Assembly (NCBI GenBank): GCA_039105265.1
Contig: JAPFFF010000018.1
Span: 2,542,001 to 2,606,000, forward strand
Length of the DNA stretch: 64,000 nt
Origin: Tritrichomonas musculus
Taxonomy: Eukaryota; Parabasalia; Tritrichomonadida; Tritrichomonadidae
Reading direction: 5' to 3'
Shown here: positions 19,245-30,900 of the stretch, piece after piece
Layout of the letters: every line of letters begins with the position of its first letter
Position numbering within the stretch: the first letter of the stretch is position 1
Translations under genes and position numbers: made by a program
Notes under the pieces: generated by a model
Told to the model about the DNA's origin: nothing
What the model saw: only the letters and a program-made list of their open reading frames with translations
The model's database searches: none

Positions 19245-19604
19245 TTAAAAGATGAAATCCGAAATTTCATCATTTCGATCACCATTAATTGTTAGACGTG
19301 TGGGTGAATAATGTTCTGATTCTTCGACAGAATCACGAGGGGAACGATGGCGGGAAACACGATTTTCAACTATAAGAACAGTTGAATGATTTTGTTGGGC
19401 ATTAGAAGATACTTCTATTATGGAATATGAAACAATTCTATTACCATTAGTTATATCTCTGTTTCTTGAAGTATTAAAAAGTAATCCAAATAACATAGTT
19501 AGAATGTTGATATCATGGGATGGGTCATCAACATCTGGTCTAGTATGATGTACTTCACTATTCGCAAGAAAGAAATCCTTGGTAACTTTATGTGGGATAG
19601 GCAT
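19245..19604 (-). CDS. Hypothetical small protein (uncertain)
   Basis: The first ATG at 19604 gives 119 aa beginning MPIPHKVTKDFF. The frame is open further up to 19691 through a TTG, with plausible-looking sequence, and is then closed by TAA. Codon choice is more balanced than in the surrounding AT-rich spacers, and the C-terminal half is polar (HRSPRDSVEESEHYSPT). No family is recognised. It could be a decayed gene that lost its 5' end. Confidence 0.45.
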   Translation of the reverse strand: MPIPHKVTKDFFLANSEVHHTRPDVDDPSHDINILTMLFGLLFNTSRNRDITNGNRIVSYSIIEVSSNAQQNHSTVLIVENRVSRHRSPRDSVEESEHYSPTRLTINGDRNDEISDFIF

Positions 19605-19691
19605 ATGAACAATAAAATCTAATGAATTGAAAATAAAATCTCTTATGAATTTTATAAGCGGTTTTATTGAAACAATTATTTCAAATTTCAA

Positions 19692-20463
19692 TGATAGATT
19701 TTAATTGAGAACTTTATAAAATGCATATTAAACGTAAAGGTCAATTTCACATAACTTTTTTTTTCTCTATCGATTTTTCAATTTAAATCTGATCATAGGT
19801 CAAATTATTGTGAATATTTTCACCTCAACCTTCTTTAATTACGTTTAATATCATTTAATTTATACTCTGAAAAGTTGATTGTAGAAATTCAATTTTTCTG
19901 AGAAATCATTTTTCACAAGTTTCTGTTTTTCTGACCAATCATTATGTTATTTTAAAATTACTATTAATAAAAATCTTTATTGCATTGCCTTACTTATTTT
20001 AAAGTGTTTTTATCTTTTAACTGAAATATTATTGCAGAATATTTAGTCAAATAAACGTTTAATGATGACAATTATTAAAAATGATCCTGTAACTATATTT
20101 AAACTAATTTCCTTTACCTTAAACAAAATAATAATAAAAATGATTATTTAGCAAAAAAGCTTTTTCCTCTTAATAAAAGATACTTTTCTTATTTAATCAT
20201 GTTACATCATAAAACGAATTTTCGTTTGGCACCACATCGCCAAATGTTGCCGATAAACGAATATTTATTTTAAATCCTTTGAGGCCAAAAGAAGATTGAA
20301 AAAGTTTTTGAATATAATAAATTCATTTTTGGTATTCATTAATGGTGTATAGAAAATAGAAGAAAAAGAGATGTGGTTGTAATAGTAACAAATCAATTTT
20401 TTAAATTAACAAATTATCTCTATCGATTTTTTTTTTTCAGCAAACTCAATATAAATGGTTTGT
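19692..20463. other. Intergenic region with one strong hairpin
   Basis: No protein gene is convincing; the open frame at 20373-20645 overlaps PHF5A and is its shadow. The only standout is a GC-richer hairpin at 20221-20261 (listed). The rest is AT-rich spacer. Confidence 0.5.
20221..20261. ncRNA. Bulged hairpin, possible RNA element
   Basis: TTCGTTTGGCA (20221-20231) pairs with TGCC, a 3-base bulge, then AAACGAA (20248-20261). This gives an 11-bp stem around a 16-base loop. A competing stem TTTGGC/GCCAAA (20225-20230, 20239-20244) also exists. The flanks are plain AT spacer. There is no match to a known RNA family, so this is listed only as structured sequence. Confidence 0.25.
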
Positions 20464-20805
20464 TTATAATCGTGAATCGGGAACAATTGGTGCTCTTTTT
20501 TTTTCATATGCTCTGTCACTTCTACTTAAGCCAACATTTACAACTCTTGGGCAGCCATCTCTATCACGGCCAAGCAAAACGCAATCACGGCAGTAATATG
20601 CTGGTGATTTTGCTGGAGCTGCGCAAACAATGCAGCGTTCTTTAAGTTCGCCATATGCACAATCGCCACAAATATGTACTGGTTCAATTAAATTTACATG
20701 AGAATCGCATATTGGGCATCGGCCCTCACAATTTTCACAAACTAATCCAAGATCTGGACCAGTTCTTTGTCCACATAAAACTAAGTCTGGATGTAATTTA
20801 GACAT
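20464..20805 (-). CDS. PHF5A: PHF5A/Rds3, SF3b spliceosome subunit
   Basis: A 113-aa homolog of PHF5A (yeast Rds3), the small zinc-knot subunit of SF3b in U2 snRNP that helps form the branch-point adenosine pocket. The family length is about 110 aa. Matching segments include HPDLVLCGQRTG at the N-terminus, CENCEGRCPICDSHV, ICGDCAYG, RCIVCAAPA, AYYCRDC and DRDGCPRVVNVG. All the CxxC zinc pairs of the three-lobed knot are present. The ATG at 20805 aligns with the family start. The C-terminus (YEKKRAPIVPDSRL) differs from the usual basic tail. It shows that an active spliceosome is expected although the genes here are intronless. Confidence 0.97.
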   Translation of the reverse strand: MSKLHPDLVLCGQRTGPDLGLVCENCEGRCPICDSHVNLIEPVHICGDCAYGELKERCIVCAAPAKSPAYYCRDCVLLGRDRDGCPRVVNVGLSRSDRAYEKKRAPIVPDSRL

Positions 20806-21058
20806 ATATTCCTGAAACTAATTATTCCATTTTTAAATTCAAAAAGTTTTTGTTTTTTTATAAAGTATTAAAAAAGTGAACTTGTTTGAATCGTATTTAA
20901 AAAGCTATAAAAACAAAAAAATTATATAGGCCTCATCTTGGTGAAAAATAAAAAACTTCTAATAAAACTTTTGAATTTGTTCATCATTTAAGGAGTACTT
21001 TTTTTTAAAAAAAGAATGATTTTTTCATTATGAATTGAATGATACAGAGTAATTTTGA

Positions 21059-21856
21059 ATGATAATGTGTAAATGCAATAAAAAGTTTTGTTCCAGATTT
21101 ATACCAAATTTTTTGATTATATCCTTAATTTCAGCAATTACCTTTTCCTTTCTGTTATTTGTTTTGCCTGAGTTAATAAATAAATCAAATAGTCGTGCTA
21201 AATATTATTTCAATTTTATTTTTACGATGGCAATGTATATAATGTGGCTTTGGTGCTGGGTTATTACAATAGCAGGTGATCCTGGTCGAACAGCTGATGA
21301 TTTACGAAACAGAGGCCTTTTAAAGAGGATAGAAAATGGTGACATTCCAGATTCACTTCGTAAGATACCACTTTGTCCAGAATGTAATCTTCCAAGGCCA
21401 AGAAGGGCTTACCATTGTGATGAATGTGGTAGCTGCCATTTAAGGTTTGATCATCATTGCGTAATTACAGGGCAATGTGTTGCTGACAAGAATTTTAAAG
21501 CATTTATTCTTTCTTTTTTATATGCATCAATGCTAGAGTTTTCAGTCATTATTTCTTCCGCAGTTTTATTTTTTTATCAAGAAAACTCTTATTCAGTTTT
21601 ATCATTATTTCTGGCTGTTTACTCACTCATTCTATCAGTAATGCTTATTTCTTTTGGAATCAGTTTTTTTTGTAGTGGAGCTGAAAGTTTAGCTGTGGTT
21701 GATAAAATCACTGCAAATAATAAAAATATGTCTAAATTTAGGCTTTTATCCACTTTTGGTGATAAGTGGTGGCAGAAAATTATTCCATATCAAAAGGATA
21801 CAACTATCTTTGCATGGCCTGGTGTCAAATGGGATGAAGACTTCAATATATTGTAA
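21059..21856 (+). CDS. DHHC-type palmitoyltransferase
   Basis: A 265-aa integral membrane S-acyltransferase. The order is two N-terminal membrane helices (about 15-40 and 50-72), a cysteine-rich domain with CPECNLPRPRRAYHCDECGS at 106-125, the catalytic DHHC at 131-134, then two more helices. The enzyme forms an acyl-cysteine intermediate at the DHHC Cys and transfers it to protein cysteines. The residues after DHHC read VITGQCV instead of the usual PWVNNCVG, so the core is retained but diverged. The C-terminal tail is short, with no ankyrin repeats. The family call is secure; the substrate is unknown. Confidence 0.93.
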   Translation: MIMCKCNKKFCSRFIPNFLIISLISAITFSFLLFVLPELINKSNSRAKYYFNFIFTMAMYIMWLWCWVITIAGDPGRTADDLRNRGLLKRIENGDIPDSLRKIPLCPECNLPRPRRAYHCDECGSCHLRFDHHCVITGQCVADKNFKAFILSFLYASMLEFSVIISSAVLFFYQENSYSVLSLFLAVYSLILSVMLISFGISFFCSGAESLAVVDKITANNKNMSKFRLLSTFGDKWWQKIIPYQKDTTIFAWPGVKWDEDFNIL

Positions 21857-22069
21857 CTCCTAAATATATGTACATTTATATATGTTTTTAAATTTTAAAT
21901 AAAAGATATTTTTTCTTTTGCATCATTATTTTTTAGAATAAAAAAAAACGATGAGTTTTTGGAAAATATGATTTTCAAAATCGTATTTCAAATTTTGAAT
22001 GGGATAAAGAAAATTTTGAATTTAAATATTTATATACTACTTATATTTAATTAAAATAAAACTGGATAA

Positions 22070-25000
22070 ATGAGGAAGAGCAGAGCAGTAAATCTCACCA
22101 TAATTAATGGAAGTACTAGCGATGACGGTGAATATTGCGATGATTCAAATTTTCAAGGTGATTTTTCAGACGAATCTGAGTCTACTCATGTATTTGCTCG
22201 AACAATCCAGCAACAACTAGCGCAATTTAAGATGCAAGATTTCGAATTAACTAAAAATTCGGGTCTTCCGCCGATTACTGATAATGAATTTAATATTGCC
22301 CAAATTAACACTCCTTTTTTGCCAAAAAGTGATCCTGTATCGGTTCCAATTGAGTGTGTATATACAATGATTGCTGGATCAAATCATTTCCCCCGCTTAA
22401 CTTCAGATTATCAGAAAATGCATCCTTCTATTTATTTTTGGCGTGATGTCAGAAATGTTTTAGAAACAGAATTTACAAGTTATGCTCAAAATTATTTTAA
22501 AGAGCATTATACTTCAATTAAAACTAGACTTCGATTTTTTCATCAAATAGATCCAACCGTTGAAAAACTTAACAGCGTGATAACACTTCGTAGAGATATT
22601 CCAAATGGTCAGATATTATATCATTATATTGGATATGGATTTTTAACAATTGCCGATTCAACAATATCTTGTTTTGATAAGAAAACAGGAAATTACGCTT
22701 ATTATCCATTAAAAAAACTTTTTGAATCGATTAAACCGCCTGTCTTCTTTATTTTTGATTGCTCCAATGCAGCTTCTACTATTCCGTGTTTGTCACAAAC
22801 AGCTCATTTTAAAAAAGAAGAACTACTAAAAGGAGTGGATGCAAAAGAACAATTTATTACACGAAAAATAGATTGGGATGATTGGTTTTGCCTTTGTGCT
22901 ACAGGGGTTGGCGAAAGTCTCCCAAGTGACCCTCATCTCCCTCATGACTTTTTGACATCCTGCATTTTTACACCCATAAAAACCGCGATTGTTTGTCATA
23001 CTCTCCAATTTTACCGGAGTTCTATAGTAACAAATAATTTCCCACTTGATTCCTCCGATAATCCTTTATTTAATGCAGACTCGCCTGTTAGTACTGCACT
23101 CGAACATACTTTATCAGCAATAGTAGATGCGATTGCAGCAGAATCACTACCAGCCGATCTCTATCGAACATTATTTAAGAAAGATCCATTTATTTCACTT
23201 TTATTTAAACGATTTCTTTTAGCCCAATATTTATTAAAACCGTTTCAAATACATCCGGCCTCTCATCCCAAACTACCTGATCTCTCCATCCACCCTCTCT
23301 GGCTCCACTGGAAAATGATAATTGATATCGTTGTCTCAAAAAATTTAGTAAGATCAAATTCAATATCAAAAACTAATAATAATGATGCATCTGACACATT
23401 TACAGAAAATTTATTTATTCGATCTTTGCAATCAGTTAACGGGTTTTTAAAAAGTCATCAGGAATCAGAAATACCGCAGTCTTTAATAACAATTTTGTTT
23501 TATTTTCCACAAAAAAGCCAAATGCTTCCTTCTGTTTACACGACACTTGCACAATATGCTGCATTTTCAGCTGACGCTAGATTAATATTGTCAAAAAGCG
23601 CTGTATTTATTTCATTATTTAATGCTCTTGTATCGAGTAACTTTTCTGTTGATGTTCTTCATAACCTATGTTATCTAATTATTGCACTCATTAAGACAAC
23701 ACCAAAATTCATTCATGATATAAGCAAATTTAATATGGGCAATTTTCCAAACAAATTATTTGATCCAAAAATTCCATCTCAAACTAAATCTTTAATTGCA
23801 GTAATTATATCAACTCTTGTTCCAATTAATGAAAGTATACGTTGTATAGCTATTTCAAATCAATTTTTGACTAATATCAAAACTCTTCTTGAGACATCAG
23901 ACACGATTCTTTCATTATGGCTTTTAATTATTATTCGAAGAATTTTTGATTCATATGGATATAAACTAGATGTCATTTATAATTTAGCTTTGCATATACA
24001 GATTGCAACTTTTGTTCATCATAACTCTTACGAAGTTCGTGCTGCAGCTCTAGGAGTATTATCTTGTATGCTTCAACCTTCTGAAGACACGATTAATCAG
24101 CAGCTCTTTTGTTTAGTTTTCTTCACTGCATTTGATTCTTCATTTTTAGTTCGTTACAACTTTATCTTATTTCTTGGTCGATTCCTTTCGATTTATTCAT
24201 CTTATTTATTTGGAAGTTTAAATAATATGAGTGAAAATATTGATTTTAATGGAGTTAATGATAGTAAAAACGATAATAGGGCCGCAAATGATGCCAATAG
24301 TAATTCAAATGAGAACAAGTCATCAACATCAAGTAGTCAAAGTATTAGTGGAACTTTTAAGCATCAATCTTTTTCAACCCTTATTAATATGTTGTTCAAA
24401 ACAAACATGCAACTTGAAAATAAGCCGTTTTCATTCAAGTTTTTAACATCAATTGCATCTTCTGATATTTCAATTGGAAGACTAGTTTCAATTGGTATTT
24501 ATATAAATGAATTAATGATTGAAGATTCCCACCCATCAATCATGACAGCTGCTCAAGAAATCAAAGCATTCATCATTCGTTCATCTCAATTTAAATCGCA
24601 ACCTTATGGCCAAATACACCCTCAAAATGATATATCAAATGATGATGAAGGTGTTCCTCGCCCAATGATAAAAAGTAATTCAAATGCACTTGGATTTATG
24701 AAAACAAACAAAATTAATTCATTTAATAATAATAATATGAACTCAAATCGAATTACTAATATGTCAACTTTTGTTACTTCAACGGTTTCAAACGATGAAA
24801 TTTCAAATCTCGCAAATTCAGACTCTTCAACAACATTGGAGCAATTAGCAGGGCCGGGGCGAATAAAGAAGCACTCACTTTATAATTTAGATTCTGATTC
24901 AAATACATCTGCTTCTTTTTCAGCATCAAATTCAATTAATGATTTTGCACCAGAAATGTTACGACCAATGATTCCAGAATCGGGTGGCGATGCAGTATTT

Positions 25001-26725
25001 AAAGTATGTCTCAATCAAATAGTCAATAGTGGAAGTTGGCGCATTACAGAGTTACAAGCTCCTCATGAGCCGCCAATATCACTTCCACAACCATCACTAT
25101 CAATCAGTCCATCAACGAAACTTACAACTCGTAAAGTTATCAATCTTAAACTTGGCCGTCCAACGTGTTTATCATATCATGCAACCTCACTTTCATTTTC
25201 TTATGCAACAGATGATGGTTATGTTGTTTTTTACGATGAACAAAAAAGTCAATTTTCATCTACATCTTTAGGATCGCATGTTACATCGCTCAAAATTGGA
25301 GATTGGAATCTTCAGCCGCTCGTCCTTGTTGGAACTGATGATGGTAGTATATATCTTTGGGATCCAAAACGTCGAACACCTCGAGTTACATTTAGAGCTG
25401 ATTGGCCTGGCAAAAAGAGTAGTACTTTTTCAATACAAACTATTCAAAAAGAGCCATCAATTGACACAACGATAGGTCCTAATTATACATCGTTATCAAT
25501 GAATGAATTAGCCTCATTAGCAGGCTCGCCGCCAGTGACAGCTGCCCAAAGTCCCAATAATATTAATAATCAAAATTTAATATCAAACACAAATACAAAT
25601 ACGGATTCATTATATCAAACACCAAAAGCTTCAAATGTACAAACTTTAGATTCATCGACGATAGGGGCAGGAAATGCTGCAATGGGAGATGCATTATCAT
25701 CTGCTTCCGGTTCGTCGTATGGACTATTCAATCCTTCTTCTTTTCTTCCTTCATCTTCATCACCTTCAAGTTTTTCGCCTACTCAGCATAGCCCTGATTC
25801 CTCAGTTCAGCAAAGTAATCAAGGAGTAGTAACAACAATTCAAACAAGTTCATTAAATTCTTCACAAACAATGGTTCCAACACCATCGCTTTCACAACTT
25901 CCTCATGATCAGCAAATTCCAACTTCATCATCTGCCATTTTTATACATACTCATAATTCACAAAGTAATGGACGATCTTTATCATTCAATAACTCGAATT
26001 CAAAAGGTCAGAATCAAAATCAAAAAAGTCAAATACCTTTGCCAACTGTTTCTTCACCTCCTCTTCTTTTATCTATTGTTCCTGGAAAAAATCAAATTGT
26101 ATCATCAAGAGGAAATAATGGAATTGTTCGTTTATGGGATATTGATTATCAAAAACTTGTCGCTGAATATTCAGCAGGTGGTAAAGAAGTGGTAACTGCA
26201 ATTGCAATGAATCCATTTTCTGCTGATTATTGTGTCGCTGGTTTCAGAAACGGACTTGTTGTAGAACTTGATATTCGATGTAGTTCTGACGAAAATGAGC
26301 AAAGTAGAAGGAATTTGCAGAATGTGGCTGCTCCAAGAGCTAATGAGGAAATTGTTCGTATCGTCGGAAACATGGGCATGGAAAATATTGGAAACAATAG
26401 TAGTACTAGTAATAACTATAGGCCATTGTTTGTGGCAGCAACTAAGAATGGGTCTTGCTTGAAATGGTCAAATTTAGATAATTGTACTGTTTTGAGTCTC
26501 AATGAAAAGGCGCCAATTGTTGATTTTGATGCGCATTTGCATTCGCCGTTAATTGTCTTTTCTCCTTTGAACTCGTCACCAATAATGACTGATTTTAATG
26601 GTAACGTTATTCATGCACTAAAGAACGTGGAGAATGGAAGTGTTTGTGCTTTTCATCCAGTTCTCCCTATTGTTGCTTTTGGAACTCCAAGTGGTGAAAT
26701 AATTTCATGTGAATTAACTGCCTGA
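22070..26725 (+). CDS. Raptor, TORC1 scaffold subunit
   Basis: A 1551-aa homolog of Raptor (Kog1), the substrate-recruiting scaffold of TOR complex 1. The N-terminal RNC caspase-like domain is recognisable: FHQIDPTVEKL, LRRDIPNGQILYHYIGYGFL (about 173-192), YPLKKLFES and FFIFDCSNAAS (226-236). An armadillo/HEAT middle follows, including SYEVRAAALGVLSCMLQP. Ser/Asn-rich linkers lead to a C-terminal WD40 propeller with LVGTDDGSIYLWDP and GNNGIVRLWDID. The family NGHG motif reads IGYG, so the His of the caspase-like dyad is missing while the Cys remains. Raptor is not considered an active protease, so function need not be lost. It is longer than the human protein (about 1335 aa) because of the linkers. 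Confidence 0.95.
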   Translation: MRKSRAVNLTIINGSTSDDGEYCDDSNFQGDFSDESESTHVFARTIQQQLAQFKMQDFELTKNSGLPPITDNEFNIAQINTPFLPKSDPVSVPIECVYTMIAGSNHFPRLTSDYQKMHPSIYFWRDVRNVLETEFTSYAQNYFKEHYTSIKTRLRFFHQIDPTVEKLNSVITLRRDIPNGQILYHYIGYGFLTIADSTISCFDKKTGNYAYYPLKKLFESIKPPVFFIFDCSNAASTIPCLSQTAHFKKEELLKGVDAKEQFITRKIDWDDWFCLCATGVGESLPSDPHLPHDFLTSCIFTPIKTAIVCHTLQFYRSSIVTNNFPLDSSDNPLFNADSPVSTALEHTLSAIVDAIAAESLPADLYRTLFKKDPFISLLFKRFLLAQYLLKPFQIHPASHPKLPDLSIHPLWLHWKMIIDIVVSKNLVRSNSISKTNNNDASDTFTENLFIRSLQSVNGFLKSHQESEIPQSLITILFYFPQKSQMLPSVYTTLAQYAAFSADARLILSKSAVFISLFNALVSSNFSVDVLHNLCYLIIALIKTTPKFIHDISKFNMGNFPNKLFDPKIPSQTKSLIAVIISTLVPINESIRCIAISNQFLTNIKTLLETSDTILSLWLLIIIRRIFDSYGYKLDVIYNLALHIQIATFVHHNSYEVRAAALGVLSCMLQPSEDTINQQLFCLVFFTAFDSSFLVRYNFILFLGRFLSIYSSYLFGSLNNMSENIDFNGVNDSKNDNRAANDANSNSNENKSSTSSSQSISGTFKHQSFSTLINMLFKTNMQLENKPFSFKFLTSIASSDISIGRLVSIGIYINELMIEDSHPSIMTAAQEIKAFIIRSSQFKSQPYGQIHPQNDISNDDEGVPRPMIKSNSNALGFMKTNKINSFNNNNMNSNRITNMSTFVTSTVSNDEISNLANSDSSTTLEQLAGPGRIKKHSLYNLDSDSNTSASFSASNSINDFAPEMLRPMIPESGGDAVFKVCLNQIVNSGSWRITELQAPHEPPISLPQPSLSISPSTKLTTRKVINLKLGRPTCLSYHATSLSFSYATDDGYVVFYDEQKSQFSSTSLGSHVTSLKIGDWNLQPLVLVGTDDGSIYLWDPKRRTPRVTFRADWPGKKSSTFSIQTIQKEPSIDTTIGPNYTSLSMNELASLAGSPPVTAAQSPNNINNQNLISNTNTNTDSLYQTPKASNVQTLDSSTIGAGNAAMGDALSSASGSSYGLFNPSSFLPSSSSPSSFSPTQHSPDSSVQQSNQGVVTTIQTSSLNSSQTMVPTPSLSQLPHDQQIPTSSSAIFIHTHNSQSNGRSLSFNNSNSKGQNQNQKSQIPLPTVSSPPLLLSIVPGKNQIVSSRGNNGIVRLWDIDYQKLVAEYSAGGKEVVTAIAMNPFSADYCVAGFRNGLVVELDIRCSSDENEQSRRNLQNVAAPRANEEIVRIVGNMGMENIGNNSSTSNNYRPLFVAATKNGSCLKWSNLDNCTVLSLNEKAPIVDFDAHLHSPLIVFSPLNSSPIMTDFNGNVIHALKNVENGSVCAFHPVLPIVAFGTPSGEIISCELTA

Positions 26726-27018
26726 TACAAAAATTGTTTTTTTTTTATTTACTATCATTAATTATTTAATTTGTTTTATATATAAATAACTGCATAAAGC
26801 TTTATGATTTTTCGAGATTTTTTAATATTTTAATCTTGTGAATTAATTAGATAATTTTGTATAATTTTGTAAAGTTAATAATAGCTTTTTTATGTTTATA
26901 ATATAACAATTAAAAAAGCAGAGAAAAATAACTCTATAATTTTTTGAATAAACAATTATCTGGTTATAAAAAATAAAAACATGGGTTATAGTTACTATTT
27001 CTATCAATGTAATGTACA

Positions 27019-27423
27019 TTATTGATCTTTTTGGAAAAATGACCTATAATATTCGGAATTTTTGACTCTTTCTTCTTCTGAAACACTAGTTGAGCAAAAT
27101 ACTTCATCAGGTGTATTGTTTCGAACAAAAATGTGTGCATGAACATGTGGAACAGTTTGTCCAGCAAGTGGACCATCTTGAATTGTTACTGATAAATACT
27201 TTTTATTTAATATTTTCTTCATCACATTACCTACATGAAGTATTGAATTTGATAGATCAATTTTTTCTTCTGTTGTTAAGTCATCAAAATATTGAATTAT
27301 TCTTTTTGGGCAAATTAGAATGTGGCCTTCAAGAGCTGGGCGTAAATTAGAAAATGCAAATGAAAGATCTGTTTCATAAATTATAAATTTTGGATCAATA
27401 TCCCATTTAGAAAACTTAAGCAT
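27019..27423 (-). CDS. HIT-family nucleotide hydrolase (Fhit-like)
   Basis: A 134-aa protein of the histidine-triad superfamily, closest in pattern to Fhit diadenosine polyphosphate hydrolases. The catalytic motif is QTVPHVHAHIF (HxHxH, the middle His being the nucleophile), preceded by the Fhit-typical IQDGPLAG. The N-terminal GHILICPKR corresponds to the strand usually reading GHVLVCPLR. The C-terminal EEERVKNSEYYRSFF matches the Fhit helix RSEEEMAAEA region in position. The ATG at 27423 is the only good start. It probably cleaves ApnA or related nucleotides in the cytosol; the exact substrate is inferred. Confidence 0.93.
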   Translation of the reverse strand: MLKFSKWDIDPKFIIYETDLSFAFSNLRPALEGHILICPKRIIQYFDDLTTEEKIDLSNSILHVGNVMKKILNKKYLSVTIQDGPLAGQTVPHVHAHIFVRNNTPDEVFCSTSVSEEERVKNSEYYRSFFQKDQ

Positions 27424-27911
27424 ATCTAATAAGTATAAGAGGGAACCGTTTAATACACCATTTGCAAAATAGCTTTTTATATTAATTTATATAAATGCCT
27501 ATATGAATTAAATATAAATTATGTGCAATATAGCATTTACAAATGAATGTTATAAAGATATACTAATGAAATAAAAAGATATTTCAATTTTTATATTTGA
27601 CATTTTTTCACTAATTTTGCAATCAAAATATCTCTTTTATTTTCCATTAAACAGAAATATAAAGTATGCATTTTTAAGTTACATATTTCATAGAAATTCA
27701 TGGTTCAATATGTAATCAAACAAAGAATCATTAAAGTCATTATTTAAAATTTTTGAAATATAAAAAAAAAATGAAAGATGAGTGATAAAAATCAATGAAA
27801 CAGTAATATATGCATACTGGAATGTTCTAATTTTATTCTCTATATACTGATTTAGAGCTCAATATTCTAAATAATTATATATCTATTTATTCTCCTAACA
27901 TTTAAAATAGG
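27424..27911. other. Intergenic, nothing recognised
   Basis: AT-rich spacer between two minus-strand genes. No open frame of coding character, repeat or structured segment is evident. Confidence 0.5.
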
Positions 27912-30900
27912 TCAATGCTTTGATTTTAAGACTATTCCTTTTTTAAAATTAATATTTGCTATTCTATTATCACCTCCTCCCTCAGTTTCAGCTTTAATCA
28001 ATGATTCTAACCTTCGTTTAGGTTCTTCTTTTACTAATTCACTTATAATTTGATTTCTGATTTCTGATATTGGATCTCTTTCAACATTTTTGATCCTGTT
28101 TTTAGGCTCATTTTTCACGATTTTATTATTTTTTGCTTCTAATTCTGATCTTGTTATTTTGGTATCGTTTCTAGTATTTTGCTCTTGATTTGATTCAACC
28201 CTAATTGCCTTTATTTTCACTTCTGTTTGATATTCTTTTGATTTGAACTTTGGTTCTGTTTTTATTTCATCATTTTCAGGTTTGCTTATTTTTGAATTGA
28301 TATTTGTTTCGATTCTTGTTTTACTATTTGCTAACTTTGGCCTTATTTTTACTTTTGGCCTTGTTTTTGTTTCATCGATTTTTTGTTTTGGTCTTAAAAC
28401 TATTTCTGTTCCTTTTGGTTCATCTTTCAAAGATTTGTTTTCTGTTTCTGTATCGACTTTTTCTTTTGATTCAGTACTAGTTGGAGTAGGTTTTAATTTT
28501 GTATCATTTTTTTCTTTTGATTCGGATTCGTTTATCATTGCTTGTGTGGGTGCTGCTTTTGTTGATTGTTGTAATTTCGAATACATTACTTTTCTTATTT
28601 TGGTTACTTCATTATTTATATTTTCAGCGTTTTGATAATTGTTTTTATTAATGTTTGCTTTTTGTTGGTTTTCTTTGTTGATTTTAGTATTTGGTTGATT
28701 TTCATTATTATCGTTAGTGTTTTGATGATTGTCTTTTGAGATTATGTTGTCTAACTGATTATCTTTGTTGGTGTTGGTATCGTGACTATAGGCAATGATT
28801 TCGGTGTTTTGCTGATCAGCAATATTTATCTTCTGCTGGTTATTATTAATAATATTGTAGTTCTGCTGATCATAATTATTTTGTTTTAATTGATTATTCC
28901 CAACAACGTTGCTTTTTATCTTATTATTGTTGATACTGATATTGATTTGATTATTACTGTCATTGCTCTTGATATCTAAATGGTCGTTTTTGTTGATTAT
29001 TGTGTTAATATTTGTGCTGCCTATTCGTGCTGTTGATTCTGTAGGTATTGAACGTCTAACAGGTCGTGTTGAAGCTGATCGACGGTTCCTAATAGCCTTT
29101 TCATTTCTTATTACTTGGTTACTGGAATTTATTTCTTTATTAGTATTAATTTTTGAAGTTAATCTTTCTTCTCTTTCTTTGTTAGCATTAATAATTTGAT
29201 TTGTGGCTTGAATCATGTTTTTTTCATTTTTTTCTTTATCTGAATTAATAACGGTATATATGTTTTCTTTTTTGAATTTGGTCATATTTGGCTGATTTGA
29301 ATTGGGTTTTGATGTTGATGAAATCTGTTCTGTTTGAAGAGTTTGATTTGAATGAATTGATACTTGAAAAGATTTATTTGAATTTTCGGGTGTACTTTTT
29401 TGTTTGTTACATGTTGTTGGTGGGGCTTTTTGTGTTATGTTCGCTGGTGTCTGTTTTTCAAGTGAAGAAAGTTTTTGATCATTTGGTTGTTTGTTTTTCA
29501 GTATGGTTGTTTTACTGTCATTTGAATCGTGCTCTTTTATTGAGTTAATTTCTTCAATTAATTTTTTAATAAATAAATTATTGGTATTATCGGATTCTTT
29601 GAAAATAATTTTTGATTTCAAATGTCCATTCAATGTTGCATTTTTTTCTATGTTTTGTTGCTTTATTTTTTCCAAGTTTTTTTGTTGGTCGATATGAGAA
29701 TTAATTCCTAAAACATTTCTATCAACAAAATTCTGATGCTGTTCTTGTTCTATTTTTGTTTGTTTTAATGAATCATCTATTTCTATATTATTTGAATCAT
29801 AAACAATGGGATTTATTTTAGGTAATTGAGAGGGATCAGGTCTTTTGAGTGAAATTGGAAGTTTGTAACGTGGTGTCAATTTCGTTGGGCATCTTTTAAC
29901 TATACTCAATACTGTATTATAAGTCTCCATATTTTTAGAATTTTTTGATGGATAAACAAGATTAAATAGGCCTGTATCTATATCTTGATCGATGAGCAAA
30001 TATTTTTGACTCATTTTACTAAAGAAGATATTCCATTTTTCTTTGGAAAAGTTTGAAATTTCTTCATGATTATTAATTAATTTTTGTAAAGATTCAAGAG
30101 GAGCCCCAATATGCATAGCAGTTCCAAGCATTTTTGATTTCAGTTTTTTTTCTGCTTCAATATCAGCATCAAGTGAAGGCCTGTAATTAACTTCAAGAAC
30201 TAAAGGATTTAAATCAGTATCAAGAATAAAATCAAATCCAAGAATTTGGAAGCAACGATTATAACCATTTGCTTGGCATTTTTGTGAAATTCCTTGATTA
30301 ATGTGATTTAAACAAGGTAATATTGTTAATATTACAGCATTCTCTATTTTTGACCATATTAAGTCTGTGTCAATTCCATTCTTTTCAAGAGTTTGGAAAA
30401 CATCTTTTATTGTTTTCGTTATTGATTCAATTTTAGCATTAGGATTATTTCGATTGACAGCTGTGTTTGTTAGTTGAGAGTAAATACTGTTAACTGAGTT
30501 TTTTTCTGAACAAAATCTAGCTACGCCATCATGATAAACATAAATACGCAATGGTGAAACAGAAGCAATGAGGGCATAAACTCGTAAATCAAATTTCGTG
30601 TCATTTATTAAATATGAATCGATATATTCTTGTGCCACAGATAAATTTTTAAAGGGTTTAAATGACGAGCTTTTCGAAAGAATTACAATTCCACATCCTA
30701 ATGAGCCTCCATCTGGTTTGACAATATATTTTTTTTTATTTTCTGACATATATTTTTGAAATCTTTCATTGCTAAGTGGCAATATAAACGATTCTGGATA
30801 AAAAGTATATAATGAAGGGAAAAAAATTCTCATTCGATTCATTAACTGAATAAAAGGTGCTTTCCTTGTTATTAAATTAATTGATGGAATTCGATTAACA

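Noticed and set aside
20373-20645. 90-aa plus-strand frame overlapping PHF5A
   Set aside because: PHF5A on the minus strand accounts for the region, and the frame begins in spacer DNA.
28243-29697. Plus-strand hydrophobic frames opposite the TTL-family tail
   Set aside because: They are complements of Asn/Lys-rich codons; the minus-strand ligase is the real gene.
30465-30490. Complement resembles a trichomonad 3' splice motif (ACTAACA..ACACAG)
   Set aside because: It lies in the TTL catalytic motif SQLTNTAVN, which is conserved coding sequence, and the frame is continuous.
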